A DNA stretch of 64,000 bases, from NCBI GenBank assembly GCA_045636385.1, contig JAZTXK010000068.1:31134-95133 (forward strand), in the 5' to 3' direction. The position numbers and the translations under genes were made by a program. This stretch comes from CAG-390 sp045636385 (GTDB lineage Bacteria; Bacillota; Clostridia; Oscillospirales; CAG-272). The stretch's first letter is position 1. Each line of letters opens with the position of its first letter. The notes beneath the pieces are model-generated. The model saw only the letters and a program-made list of their open reading frames with translations. It was not told the origin of the DNA and ran no database searches. Positions 8,598-16,010 of this stretch are shown here, in pieces.

Positions 8598-9818
8598 TTA
8601 GTTCAGAACTACCTTCTTAAACGCCTTCTTGCCTCTGCGGACAACGATGCCGCCCTTGAGTGTTTCTGCTGTGTAGGTCGCCTTGATATCGGTGACCTTC
8701 TCGCCCTCAACGGTTACACCGCCCTGCTCAACTGCACGGCGTGCCTCGGACTTCGAGGGAACGAGTCCTGCCTTGAGGAGGATGGAGAGAATGTCGATCG
8801 CGCCGTCGATGAGATCGGTCTCTGCAAGCTCTGCGGTGGGAATGTCGGCGTCAGCGCCCGCGCCGAAGAGTGCCTTCGCGCTTGCCTGAGCCTTGTTTGC
8901 TTCCTCTTCGCCGTGAACAAGCTTGGTGAGCTCGTATGCGAGGATCTCCTTCGCTGTGTTGAGCTGGCTGCCCTCCCAAGAATCCATAGCCTCGATCTGC
9001 TCCATGGGAAGGAAGGTGAGCATACGGATGCACTTGAGAACGTCAGCGTCCTCAACGTTTCTCCAATACTGATAGAAATCGTAGGGAGTGGTCTTCGCGG
9101 GGTCAAGCCAAACTGCGCCCGAAGCGGTCTTACCCATCTTCTTGCCCTCGGAGTTGAGGAGAAGGGTGATGGTCATAGCGTGCGCGTCCTTGCCAAGCTT
9201 ACGTCTGATAAGCTCGGTGCCGCCGAGCATATTCGACCACTGGTCGTTGCCGCCGAACTGCATATTGCAGCCGTACTTCTGATAGAGATAGTAGAAGTCG
9301 TAGGACTGCATGATCATATAGTTGAACTCAAGGAAGGAAAGTCCCTTTTCCATTCTCTGCTTGTAGCACTCTGCGCGGAGCATATTGTTTACAGAGAAGC
9401 ATGCACCAACCTCGCGGAGGACTTCAACGTAGTTGAGGTCGAGAAGCCAATCTGCGTTGTTGACCATAATTGCCTTGCCTTCTCCGAACTCGATGAATCT
9501 TTCCATCTGCTTCTTGAAGCAATCGCAGTTGTGCTGAATGGTCTCGCGGGTCATCATGGAACGCATATCGGTACGTCCCGAGGGGTCGCCGATCATTGCG
9601 GTTCCGCCGCCGATGAGAACGACGGGCTTGTTGCCTGCCATCTGGAGTCTCTTCATAAGGCAGAGCGCCATGAAGTGACCGACGTGGAGTGAGTCTGCGG
9701 TGGGGTCAAAGCCGATGTAGAAGGTGGCTTTGCCGTTGTTGATCATATCGCTGATGTGCGCCTCGTCGGTAACCTGAGCTACAAGACCGCGCGCGATAAG
9801 TTCTTCATAAAGTGTCAT
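8598..9818 (-). CDS. tyrS: Tyrosine--tRNA ligase
   Basis: Charges tRNA-Tyr with tyrosine in the cytoplasm. 406 residues, normal for bacterial TyrS. It has the class I HIGH motif as HVGH (residues 45-48), the tyrosine pocket region (YDFYYLYQKYGCNMQFGGNDQW, about 173-194) and the KMSKS loop as KMGKT (227-231), which is within the usual TyrS variation. The C-terminal S4 RNA-binding domain is at about 340-400 (SKSEARRAVEQGGVTVEGEKV). It is monocistronic with its own promoter and terminator. The leader is only about 40 bases, so there is no room for the T-box riboswitch that often controls tyrS in Firmicutes. Confidence 0.97.
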   Translation of the reverse strand: MTLYEELIARGLVAQVTDEAHISDMINNGKATFYIGFDPTADSLHVGHFMALCLMKRLQMAGNKPVVLIGGGTAMIGDPSGRTDMRSMMTRETIQHNCDCFKKQMERFIEFGEGKAIMVNNADWLLDLNYVEVLREVGACFSVNNMLRAECYKQRMEKGLSFLEFNYMIMQSYDFYYLYQKYGCNMQFGGNDQWSNMLGGTELIRRKLGKDAHAMTITLLLNSEGKKMGKTASGAVWLDPAKTTPYDFYQYWRNVEDADVLKCIRMLTFLPMEQIEAMDSWEGSQLNTAKEILAYELTKLVHGEEEANKAQASAKALFGAGADADIPTAELAETDLIDGAIDILSILLKAGLVPSKSEARRAVEQGGVTVEGEKVTDIKATYTAETLKGGIVVRRGKKAFKKVVLN

Positions 9819-9862
9819 TTTTCTTTATCCTTTGCGAAAATTAGATTTTGATATACCTAATT

Positions 9863-9891
9863 ATTATAAACTAAAATGAAGCGTTTGTCAA
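9863..9891 (-). promoter_or_regulatory. Sigma-A promoter of tyrS
   Basis: On the minus strand TTGACA, 17 bases, TATAAT. The start point is about 40 bases before the ATG at 9818; no T-box leader fits. Confidence 0.85.
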
Positions 9892-9911
9892 TCCTTTTTG
9901 CAAAATAACTT

Positions 9912-9941
9912 AAAAAGCAGACCCGAAGGTCTGCTTTTTGT
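9912..9941 (-). terminator. Terminator of the orphan sugar-binding lipoprotein gene
   Basis: A 12-bp stem AAAAAGCAGACC with GGTCTGCTTTTT around a four-base loop, starting 15 bases after the stop codon. T-rich on both strands, so it may work in both directions. Confidence 0.85.
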
Positions 9942-9955
9942 TAAGTAAAATGCTA

Positions 9956-11452
9956 TTAACCGAGCTGTTCGATAGCCTTATTGATATCGGTGAGCTTTCT
10001 GTTGAAGAGCTTGGAATTAGCCTTTTCGAGCGAACCCCAAGAGCCTGCCTGGTTGTTGTTCATTGCGCTACGGAAGAGGCTGTAGGAGAGGTTATCAAGA
10101 CGGTTGGTGAGAAGTCTGCCAAGGTCGATGACAACGGTCTCGCGGATGAGGTCGAACATGAAGGAGTCGTCACTCTGGTCAGCGTATCTGAGCTTCATAG
10201 CTTCCTCGAAGAGTGCGGGAGTGATCTGGAGGTAGCTCTGGTATGCCATAAGCTCGAGGGTAGCAGCTGCTGCCTCGGGATGAGTGGAAGCGGTGGAGAG
10301 CACGTAGGTGGTGAAGGGGAATGCCATGCAGGTGTAATATTCTTCCTGCTCAGCATCGTACTTCGGAACGGGAAGGATACCGTAGGAGAAGGAGGTAGCG
10401 GTCAGCTTCTTGTTGGTGATCTGTGCACGGTTGATGTCAAAGAGAGCCTCGCCTGCTGCAAAGATATCCTGGTCAGCGCTAAGGAAGCAGTCACCCGAGT
10501 CATGAAGGAAGGGGCACAGCTTGGTGAGAAGGTTCTGAGTCTTCTCAGAGAAGAGGTCGTCGGAAAGCTTGACGGTTCCGTCTTCAGCGGGAATTACGGT
10601 GAAGAGGTTGGAGCTGGTATAGAAAGCGTCGAAGTGGATGTTGCTGGTAACGAAGCCGAAGCGGTCGCCCTGGTTGGGAGTAGCGTCGCCGTTCTGGTCA
10701 ACGTAAACACCGCTTGCGAGCTCGATGAACTTATCTACAGTCCATTCGCCATTGTCAACTGCCTCGTAGAGGGTCTTGGATTCGAGCTGGGTGATGTCGG
10801 TGTAGAGGTCCTTGTTGAATACGCAGAGGTACATCATGTAAAGGAAGTTGGTCGAGATATCACCGGATGCGAAGTAAACGCCGTCCTTGATGGTTGCCTT
10901 ACCGATAAGGGAAGCGGGCCACCAGGGCTTATCGAACTCGATGATCTCATACTGGGTGAGGTCCTGTGCGATACCCTGGCACATAAGGGTTGCGCCGGAC
11001 ATCGAGTAGCCTGCGAAGAAGTCGTGAGCGTCAGCGCCTGCCTGGGTGCTGTTTACACACTGGTTAACGAATGCAGACTGATTGTTGAAGTTACCGGGGG
11101 TGCCGGTGAACTCGAGGGTTACGCCGAACTGCTCCTCAACCTTTGCGTTACGGTTGTAGATAGCGTCGTTTACAGCCTCGCCGTTCTGGTCTTCAACGAA
11201 GAACTCGGGGTTCTCAACGTCTTCCCAGTAAAGGAACTTGATGGTCTCGCCGTCGAATTTAAGATCTGCGGGAATGTCGGAGAGAGCGAACATAGTCTCT
11301 TCTGCTTCGGTGGTGACATCGAGAGCGGGAGCCTCGGTGTTAGCCGCCTCGGTAGTCACGTCGGGACCGTTAGTCTCGGCGCAAGAGAGCACGGTGGGGA
11401 GCATCATTGCAATGATAAGAATCGCAACAAGGATGCGGGAAATGTGTTTCAT
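9956..11452 (-). CDS. Extracellular solute-binding lipoprotein (carbohydrate ABC importer type)
   Basis: 498-residue binding protein for an ABC importer, probably for sugars. The start at 11452 is chosen because it begins a proper lipoprotein signal (MKHISRILVAIL ... VLSC) behind GGAGG; the frame is open further upstream but that stretch is AT-rich promoter DNA. After the lipid Cys comes a Thr/Glu-rich linker, then a type I binding fold (TIKFLYWEDVENPEF, NAKVEEQFGVTLEF, FNKDLYTDITQ, FGFVTSNIHFDAFY). No permease or ATPase adjoins it, so it is an orphan that must use permeases encoded elsewhere. Its neighbours handle sugar phosphates, which may hint at the substrate class. Confidence 0.85.
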   Translation of the reverse strand: MKHISRILVAILIIAMMLPTVLSCAETNGPDVTTEAANTEAPALDVTTEAEETMFALSDIPADLKFDGETIKFLYWEDVENPEFFVEDQNGEAVNDAIYNRNAKVEEQFGVTLEFTGTPGNFNNQSAFVNQCVNSTQAGADAHDFFAGYSMSGATLMCQGIAQDLTQYEIIEFDKPWWPASLIGKATIKDGVYFASGDISTNFLYMMYLCVFNKDLYTDITQLESKTLYEAVDNGEWTVDKFIELASGVYVDQNGDATPNQGDRFGFVTSNIHFDAFYTSSNLFTVIPAEDGTVKLSDDLFSEKTQNLLTKLCPFLHDSGDCFLSADQDIFAAGEALFDINRAQITNKKLTATSFSYGILPVPKYDAEQEEYYTCMAFPFTTYVLSTASTHPEAAAATLELMAYQSYLQITPALFEEAMKLRYADQSDDSFMFDLIRETVVIDLGRLLTNRLDNLSYSLFRSAMNNNQAGSWGSLEKANSKLFNRKLTDINKAIEQLG

Positions 11453-11498
11453 GGGATTCCTCCAAATGTATTTTTCTATTTTTAATAGAGATAAATAT

Positions 11499-11527
11499 AT
11501 TATATAATAAATTTTTCCTTTTGTCAA
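11499..11527 (-). promoter_or_regulatory. Sigma-A promoter of the orphan binding-protein gene
   Basis: On the minus strand TTGACA, 17 bases, TATAAT, about 46 bases before the start at 11452. Confidence 0.85.
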
Positions 11528-11553
11528 TCTTTTTTCTCGAATTTCAGCAAAAA

Positions 11554-11583
11554 TTCGGCGGCTTTCCTTAGAAAACCGCCGAA
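11554..11583 (-). terminator. Terminator of the TIM-barrel isomerase gene
   Basis: On the minus strand TTCGGCGG, 14-base loop, CCGCCGAA, TTTTT, directly after the stop codon at 11588. Confidence 0.8.
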
Positions 11584-11587
11584 AAAA

Positions 11588-12517
11588 TTATTTGCTTTCG
11601 ATCAGATCGACCCAATAATGTCCGATATCGGAAATGAGCTTGAGCGCGGAGGTATGCGCAGGCTTCGGATAAGCCGAGAAGATACGGAAGGTCTCGAATG
11701 CGAGGGTGCCCTCGAAGCCGATCTCCTTGATGCCCTCGACGAAGCGTGCCCAGTCGCAAACGTGGAACTTGCCGCTGGTGAGGTAGGAATAGGGGATCAT
11801 ATGCAGGTCGTCGTGCGCGTTGTTATCGTGGATGTGGAAGATGGTCAGACGCTTGCCCATGATCTTCATATAATTCTTGAGATCAAGGTGGCAGAGATTT
11901 GCGTGACCGATGTCAAAGCAGAAGCCGAAGTAGTCGCCGCCTGCCTCCTCGTTGAGAGTGTCGATCATTCTTGCGGCATCATAGGGGTTGGAAAGTCTCG
12001 CCTCGACGAAGTGAGAGCCGTATTTGCCGAAGATGTTTTCGGTGCAGATCTTAACGCCCTTGTATTTCTTGATGTAGGGGATGAGGCTGCGGTAGAATTT
12101 GAGGTTTTCCTCCCATTCGGCATCTCTTTCGGAAAGGATGGTGGGATGAACGACGACCGCGGGGCAATTTATGTATTCCGCAACTGCAAAGCACTTGTCA
12201 AGCGCCATAACGATATGCGCGTTGAGCTCGTCCTTGCCGGGATACCAGCACGGGAAGGGAGCGTGCATCTGCGATACCTCAACACCCGTAGCCTCGCTTG
12301 CGTCCTTGAGGGGCTTGACCCATTCGAGGATCTCCTCGATGGACTTGTCAAAGAGAGTGGGAGTGATAACTCCGTCCTTTGCCATAGGATCGGGTCTCAT
12401 ATAGATGTCAATATTGTAGTCAACGGCTTCAAAGCCGCAGGACTTGATGTATTCAAAAGATGCGAGGGCGTTGTCGTGATCGTACCAACCGCCTGTCTGT
12501 ACGCCAATTTTAAGCAT
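11588..12517 (-). CDS. Sugar phosphate isomerase/epimerase family TIM barrel (AP endonuclease family 2)
   Basis: 309-residue xylose-isomerase-like TIM barrel, probably isomerising or epimerising a sugar or inositol derivative in the cytoplasm. Typical features: start IGVQTGGWYDHD, metal-binding and active-site strands with TENIFGKYGSH, FCFDIGHANLC and LTIFHIHDNN, and the final Glu strand GTLAFETF. The start at 12517 is preferred: GGAGG sits eight bases upstream, while the in-frame TTG at 12532 lies inside that ribosome site. It is downstream of the phosphodiesterase gene across a 144-bp four-hairpin element. The exact substrate is not clear. Confidence 0.8.
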   Translation of the reverse strand: MLKIGVQTGGWYDHDNALASFEYIKSCGFEAVDYNIDIYMRPDPMAKDGVITPTLFDKSIEEILEWVKPLKDASEATGVEVSQMHAPFPCWYPGKDELNAHIVMALDKCFAVAEYINCPAVVVHPTILSERDAEWEENLKFYRSLIPYIKKYKGVKICTENIFGKYGSHFVEARLSNPYDAARMIDTLNEEAGGDYFGFCFDIGHANLCHLDLKNYMKIMGKRLTIFHIHDNNAHDDLHMIPYSYLTSGKFHVCDWARFVEGIKEIGFEGTLAFETFRIFSAYPKPAHTSALKLISDIGHYWVDLIESK

Positions 12518-12572
12518 TTTTATTTCCTCCAAAGTTAAAATGTTTATAATTATAATAAATATAATAAAATTC

Positions 12573-12716
12573 GTTTTTTTGACGGCTTTGCCGGCGAAAA
12601 AACACCTTTAAGACGAGCTAAGCGAGTCCGCGCGCCGAGGGGAGCAGCAAAAATTGAAAATTTTTGCGTGCGGCGATAAGCGCGCGTTTCACTTGTAAAA
12701 CGCAGTTTTACAAGTG
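12573..12716 (-). repeat. 144-bp four-hairpin intercistronic element, copy A
   Basis: Lies between the stop codon of the phosphodiesterase gene and the isomerase gene, reading with them. Four stems: 12573-12603 (GTTTTTT arm, TTT loop), 12612-12628 (GAC-GA-GC, TAA loop, GC-GA-GTC, tandem G-A type internal loop), 12647-12667 (GCAAAAATT with AATTTTTGC) and 12690-12716 (CACTTGTAAAAC with GTTTTACAAGTG). The copy at 35568-35711 has exactly the same length and keeps all four stems, with compensating base-pair changes in stems 2, 3 and 4. Function unknown. Confidence 0.8.
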
Positions 12717-12717
12717 C

Positions 12718-14019
12718 TTACTTGAGCATATCTTCGATGGGAGTTCCATCAACACCCGGCATCTCAACGCCGAGGATCTTTGCATAAGTGGGAGCTTCGT
12801 CAACGGTGGGTCTGCGCTCGATGAGAACGCCTTCCTTGATGTCCTTACCGAAGCCGAAGAAGATGGGCTGGGGACCCTTGTCGGGATTGTGACCGTGGGT
12901 TGCCTTGCCGTAACGGTAGTCGGAAAGGTCAAGCTGCTTTACCATCGGACGCTTCCAGTCCTCTGCGAATGAGGTGTAGCCGTCCGACTCTATAACGAAG
13001 GAGAATTCGCCCGAAAGGTGTTCCTTTTCGTTGATCTCCTCGGTGGTATAGACCTCGCTGATGCCGTAAATGCCCTCGTCGCGCATCCACTTGAGAAGGT
13101 CGTAGGTCTTCTGCCAGGTTTCCTTGTCGGTGGGATCTGCAAGTCTGATCTGCGCGGAGAGACCTGTGGAGTGGCAATATGCCTTCCAGGACTTGAGGCT
13201 TCCGTCCTCGTTCATCTCGATAAGACCGTTGTCTGCGAAAACGACGTTCGGCTTGAGGTTACGAACGATCTCGAGCTGACCGTGGTCGGAGATGAGGAAG
13301 AAGTTGGTTTCCTCGAATGTGCCCGCGCGCTTGGTTGCCTCAATGATCTCGAAGAACCAACGCTCGGTGTCGATTACACCGCTTGTTACCTTCTCGGTGA
13401 AGAGTCCGGTGCCGTGGCGGTAGCTGTCAACGTCGCCGGTGTGAAGCATAAGGAGATGGGGCTTGTATTTTTCGATCATATCGCAGGTGACGCGGACGAG
13501 AAGCTCGTCGGTGTCGGGGTGCGTTCTGATCTTAACCTTTTCGATGTGGGGCGCGATGCACTCGCGGTAGAGCTCGGGAGTGGTTCCCGCGCGGAGGAAA
13601 GCCTCCTCCTTGGTGTCCTCGGGCGACTGAGGCCAGTACTCGGGGAAGTTGTAGTCTATGTATTCGTGACCTGCGGTAACGGGCCAGAAAACGCAAGCGG
13701 TGGTGAGTCCTGCCTTCTTTGCGGCGGTGAAGATATCGGGGCACTTGATGTTATCGGCAAACCAGGTCCAGGGAACGTTCTTGGTCACGCCGGGCATGAA
13801 GATGTTGTTATTGGTAACGCCGTGCTTGTTGGGGTAACAGCCCGTTGACATCGAGGTGTGGCAGGGGTAGGTTACCGAGGGATAGATGGTGCGGGTGCGC
13901 TTGACCATCGAACCCTTACCGAAAAGCTCCGCGAAGCGAGGGCTGGTTTTCAGAAGATATTTGATATCCTCGTAGACCATAGCATCGCAGGAGAAAACGA
14001 TTACTCTGCTTTGTGACAT
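12718..14019 (-). CDS. Type I phosphodiesterase / nucleotide pyrophosphatase family protein
   Basis: 433-residue member of the alkaline phosphatase superfamily, cytoplasmic (no signal peptide). The metal-binding Asp is in FSCDAM (Asp12). The catalytic Thr is in IYPSVTYPCHTS (Thr50), matching the nucleophile block of NPP enzymes. Later metal ligands are in LISDHGQ and KATHGHNPD. It would hydrolyse a phosphodiester or pyrophosphate bond, for example in a nucleotide sugar or an alkyl-phospho compound; the substrate is unknown. It leads a two-gene unit with the sugar-phosphate isomerase-like gene downstream. Confidence 0.85.
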   Translation of the reverse strand: MSQSRVIVFSCDAMVYEDIKYLLKTSPRFAELFGKGSMVKRTRTIYPSVTYPCHTSMSTGCYPNKHGVTNNNIFMPGVTKNVPWTWFADNIKCPDIFTAAKKAGLTTACVFWPVTAGHEYIDYNFPEYWPQSPEDTKEEAFLRAGTTPELYRECIAPHIEKVKIRTHPDTDELLVRVTCDMIEKYKPHLLMLHTGDVDSYRHGTGLFTEKVTSGVIDTERWFFEIIEATKRAGTFEETNFFLISDHGQLEIVRNLKPNVVFADNGLIEMNEDGSLKSWKAYCHSTGLSAQIRLADPTDKETWQKTYDLLKWMRDEGIYGISEVYTTEEINEKEHLSGEFSFVIESDGYTSFAEDWKRPMVKQLDLSDYRYGKATHGHNPDKGPQPIFFGFGKDIKEGVLIERRPTVDEAPTYAKILGVEMPGVDGTPIEDMLK

Positions 14020-14059
14020 AAGTTATACCTCCGTTTATCGGAAAATTAATACTTCAGTA

Positions 14060-14088
14060 ATTATAATATATTATTCAGGGTTTGTCAA
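14060..14088 (-). promoter_or_regulatory. Sigma-A promoter of the phosphodiesterase-isomerase unit
   Basis: On the minus strand TTGACA, 17 bases, TATAAT. The -35 box overlaps the TGA stop codon of the radical SAM gene upstream. Confidence 0.85.
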
Positions 14089-14990
14089 GACAAATCGAGA
14101 GAAAAAGTATCCGAAAATTCGGGCGTGTATTCGGCTGATGCAGACGAGGGGGCTTGCATATAGCCGTCAAAGCCGAGGCGCAAAGCTTCGGCGCGTACGC
14201 TTTCGTATTCAAATGTGGTAAGACGACGGAGAAGGTTTTTATCCTCGCCCTTATAAAAATCCGGCGTGTATTGGCTCATGAGACTGAGGCGGATGCTTGC
14301 GACGGGCAGAATTTCGGCAAGTCGGCGCAGGCAGGCGATCGAGTCCTTTCGCTGTCCCGGCAGAACGAGATGGCGCACGATGATGCCTTTTTTCATCATT
14401 CCGTCACTGTCAAACTCCGCCGCACCGAGCATATCATACATAAAGAGGAGTGCTTCCTCGGCGCGCTCGCGGTAATCTGCGGCGCGGGAGTATTTTGCCG
14501 CGATCTCGGGCGAAAAATATTTGAAATCGGGCAGATAGACGTCGACGAGCCCGCGGAGTAATTCAAGCGAATGAACGCTTTCGTAGCCTCCCGAGTTCCA
14601 GACGACGGGGATGCCGAGCTTGTCCTTGACCGTCGAAAGAGCCGCCGCAACGGTGGGCGTAAAATGAGTCGGGGTGACGAGATCGAGCGAGGAAACACCG
14701 CTCTCCGCAACCGTCAGAAAAAGCCCCGCAAGTTCATTTTCGTCAAATTCCTTGCCGACACTTTTTCGGCTTATGATCGAATTCTGGCAGAATACGCATC
14801 CGAGATTGCAGCCCGAAAAGAAAACCGTTCCCGCGCCGCCCGCACCGCATATCGCGGGCTCTTCGTACTTGTGCCGCGAAACGCGTGATATTTTTGCTTT
14901 TGCGCCCGAACGGCAGATGCCGACGGTAGCCTCGCGGTTGATCCCGCATCCGCGTGGGCAGATATTGCAATTTTTATATGAAAGCTCCAT
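14085..14990 (-). CDS. Radical SAM protein, PflA-like (PflX / COG1313 type)
   Basis: 301-residue radical SAM enzyme of the putative pyruvate formate-lyase activating type. The SAM/4Fe-4S motif is CNLGCVFC (Cys61, Cys65, Cys68). An N-terminal Cys cluster (CNICPRGC and GICRSG; Cys8, 11, 15, 26) is typical of this subgroup and suggests another metal site. Downstream motifs of the barrel follow (WNSGGYES, VYLPDFKY, RHLVLPGQ). The true partner of this subgroup is mostly unknown and no glycyl-radical enzyme is encoded nearby, so PflA activity should not be assumed. No strong promoter was found directly upstream. Confidence 0.8.
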   Translation of the reverse strand: MELSYKNCNICPRGCGINREATVGICRSGAKAKISRVSRHKYEEPAICGAGGAGTVFFSGCNLGCVFCQNSIISRKSVGKEFDENELAGLFLTVAESGVSSLDLVTPTHFTPTVAAALSTVKDKLGIPVVWNSGGYESVHSLELLRGLVDVYLPDFKYFSPEIAAKYSRAADYRERAEEALLFMYDMLGAAEFDSDGMMKKGIIVRHLVLPGQRKDSIACLRRLAEILPVASIRLSLMSQYTPDFYKGEDKNLLRRLTTFEYESVRAEALRLGFDGYMQAPSSASAEYTPEFSDTFSLDLS

Positions 14991-15066
14991 AATTTCACCT
15001 CGGAAATATTATACATCCAAAAAAGCGAAAAATCAACTCGGTTCGGCAATTTTTTGACTAATTCGC

Positions 15067-15095
15067 TTTACTTTTATCTTGGTTTGTGCTATAAT
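15067..15095 (+). promoter_or_regulatory. Sigma-A promoter of mscS-cinA
   Basis: TTTACT, 17 bases, TATAAT with an extended -10 TGC just before it, 37 bases before the start at 15133. Confidence 0.75.
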
Positions 15096-15132
15096 AATTG
15101 CATCAAATTAATATTGAAAGGAAACCTAATCA

Positions 15133-15939
15133 ATGGAAAACTTCCTCAACTGGCTCATCGGCGTCGCACAGAACGTCGGCCTCAAGCTCCTCGGTGCTAT
15201 CCTCGTCTGGATCATCGGCTCCCTCATAATCAAGCTCGTTCTCAAGATCTTCCCCAACGGCAAGAAATTCGATAAGATGGATGCGACCGTTAAGTCCTTC
15301 CTCAATTCGTTCGTTTCTATCGGTCTGTGGGTGATCCTCATCGTTTGCATCGTCGCTATCCTCGGCGTTCCGATGGCGAGCGTTATCGCGGCTATCGCAT
15401 CCTGCGGTGTTGCTATCGGTCTTGCTATGCAGGGCTCGCTCTCGAACCTCGCAGGCGGCATTATGCTTCTCCTTTTCCGTCCCTTCAGCGTTGGCGAGTT
15501 CATCGAGACCTCGGGTGTTTCGGGTACCGTACACGAGATCGGCATCTTCTACACCCTCCTTATTACGGGTGACAACAAGCACGTGACCATTCCCAACGGT
15601 GCTATGATGAATAATACCGTTATCAACTACTCCCGCGAGGATCTTCGCCGTGTTGATATGGATTTCGGCATTACTTACGAATCCGATTCCGAAAAGGCTT
15701 GCGAGATCGCAAAGCGCGTCGCTGCCGCTCACGATCTTGTTATTACCGACAAGGACGTTTTCGCGCGCGTAACCAGCCTTGGCGATTCCGCCGTTATCGT
15801 TACCGTTCGCGTTTGGGCAGAAGCGGGCAACTATTGGGGCGTTAAGTTCGACCTTACCACCGAGATCCGCAAGGCACTCGAGGCAGAGGGCGTATCCTGC
15901 GCATATCCCCATATGGACGTTACAATTCTCAACAAATAA
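15133..15939 (+). CDS. mscS: Small-conductance mechanosensitive ion channel MscS
   Basis: Pressure-gated channel that releases solutes on hypo-osmotic shock. 268 residues, the compact MscS form. Three N-terminal membrane segments (about 12-35, 60-85, 90-115) include the pore helix with the Gly/Ala pattern (SVIAAIASCGVAIGLAMQGS), followed by the beta domain (GGIMLLLFRPFSVGEFIE, VTIPNGAMMNN) and the alpha/beta C-terminal domain. GAAAGGAAA precedes the start. It is followed by cinA after a gap that contains a TTGTAAAAC hairpin, and the two appear co-transcribed. Confidence 0.92.
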   Translation: MENFLNWLIGVAQNVGLKLLGAILVWIIGSLIIKLVLKIFPNGKKFDKMDATVKSFLNSFVSIGLWVILIVCIVAILGVPMASVIAAIASCGVAIGLAMQGSLSNLAGGIMLLLFRPFSVGEFIETSGVSGTVHEIGIFYTLLITGDNKHVTIPNGAMMNNTVINYSREDLRRVDMDFGITYESDSEKACEIAKRVAAAHDLVITDKDVFARVTSLGDSAVIVTVRVWAEAGNYWGVKFDLTTEIRKALEAEGVSCAYPHMDVTILNK

Positions 15940-15947
15940 TTCCGCCA

Positions 15948-15970
15948 ATTGTAAAACTGCGTTTTACAAT
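15948..15970 (+). repeat. TTGTAAAAC intercistronic hairpin (mscS-cinA)
   Basis: Arms ATTGTAAAAC and GTTTTACAAT around a TGC loop, eight bases after the mscS stop codon. The cinA ribosome site follows in the context AAATAACAAAGGA (15988-16000), a 13-base string repeated exactly behind the lepA hairpin. No T-run follows, so it is not a standard terminator. Confidence 0.75.
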
Positions 15971-16010
15971 CAAATTAATTAATAACTAAATAACAAAGGA
16001 AGACTCGGCA

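Noticed and set aside
14085..14990. True pyruvate formate-lyase activating enzyme
   Set aside because: The N-terminal Cys cluster fits the PflX/COG1313 subgroup and no glycyl-radical enzyme is near.
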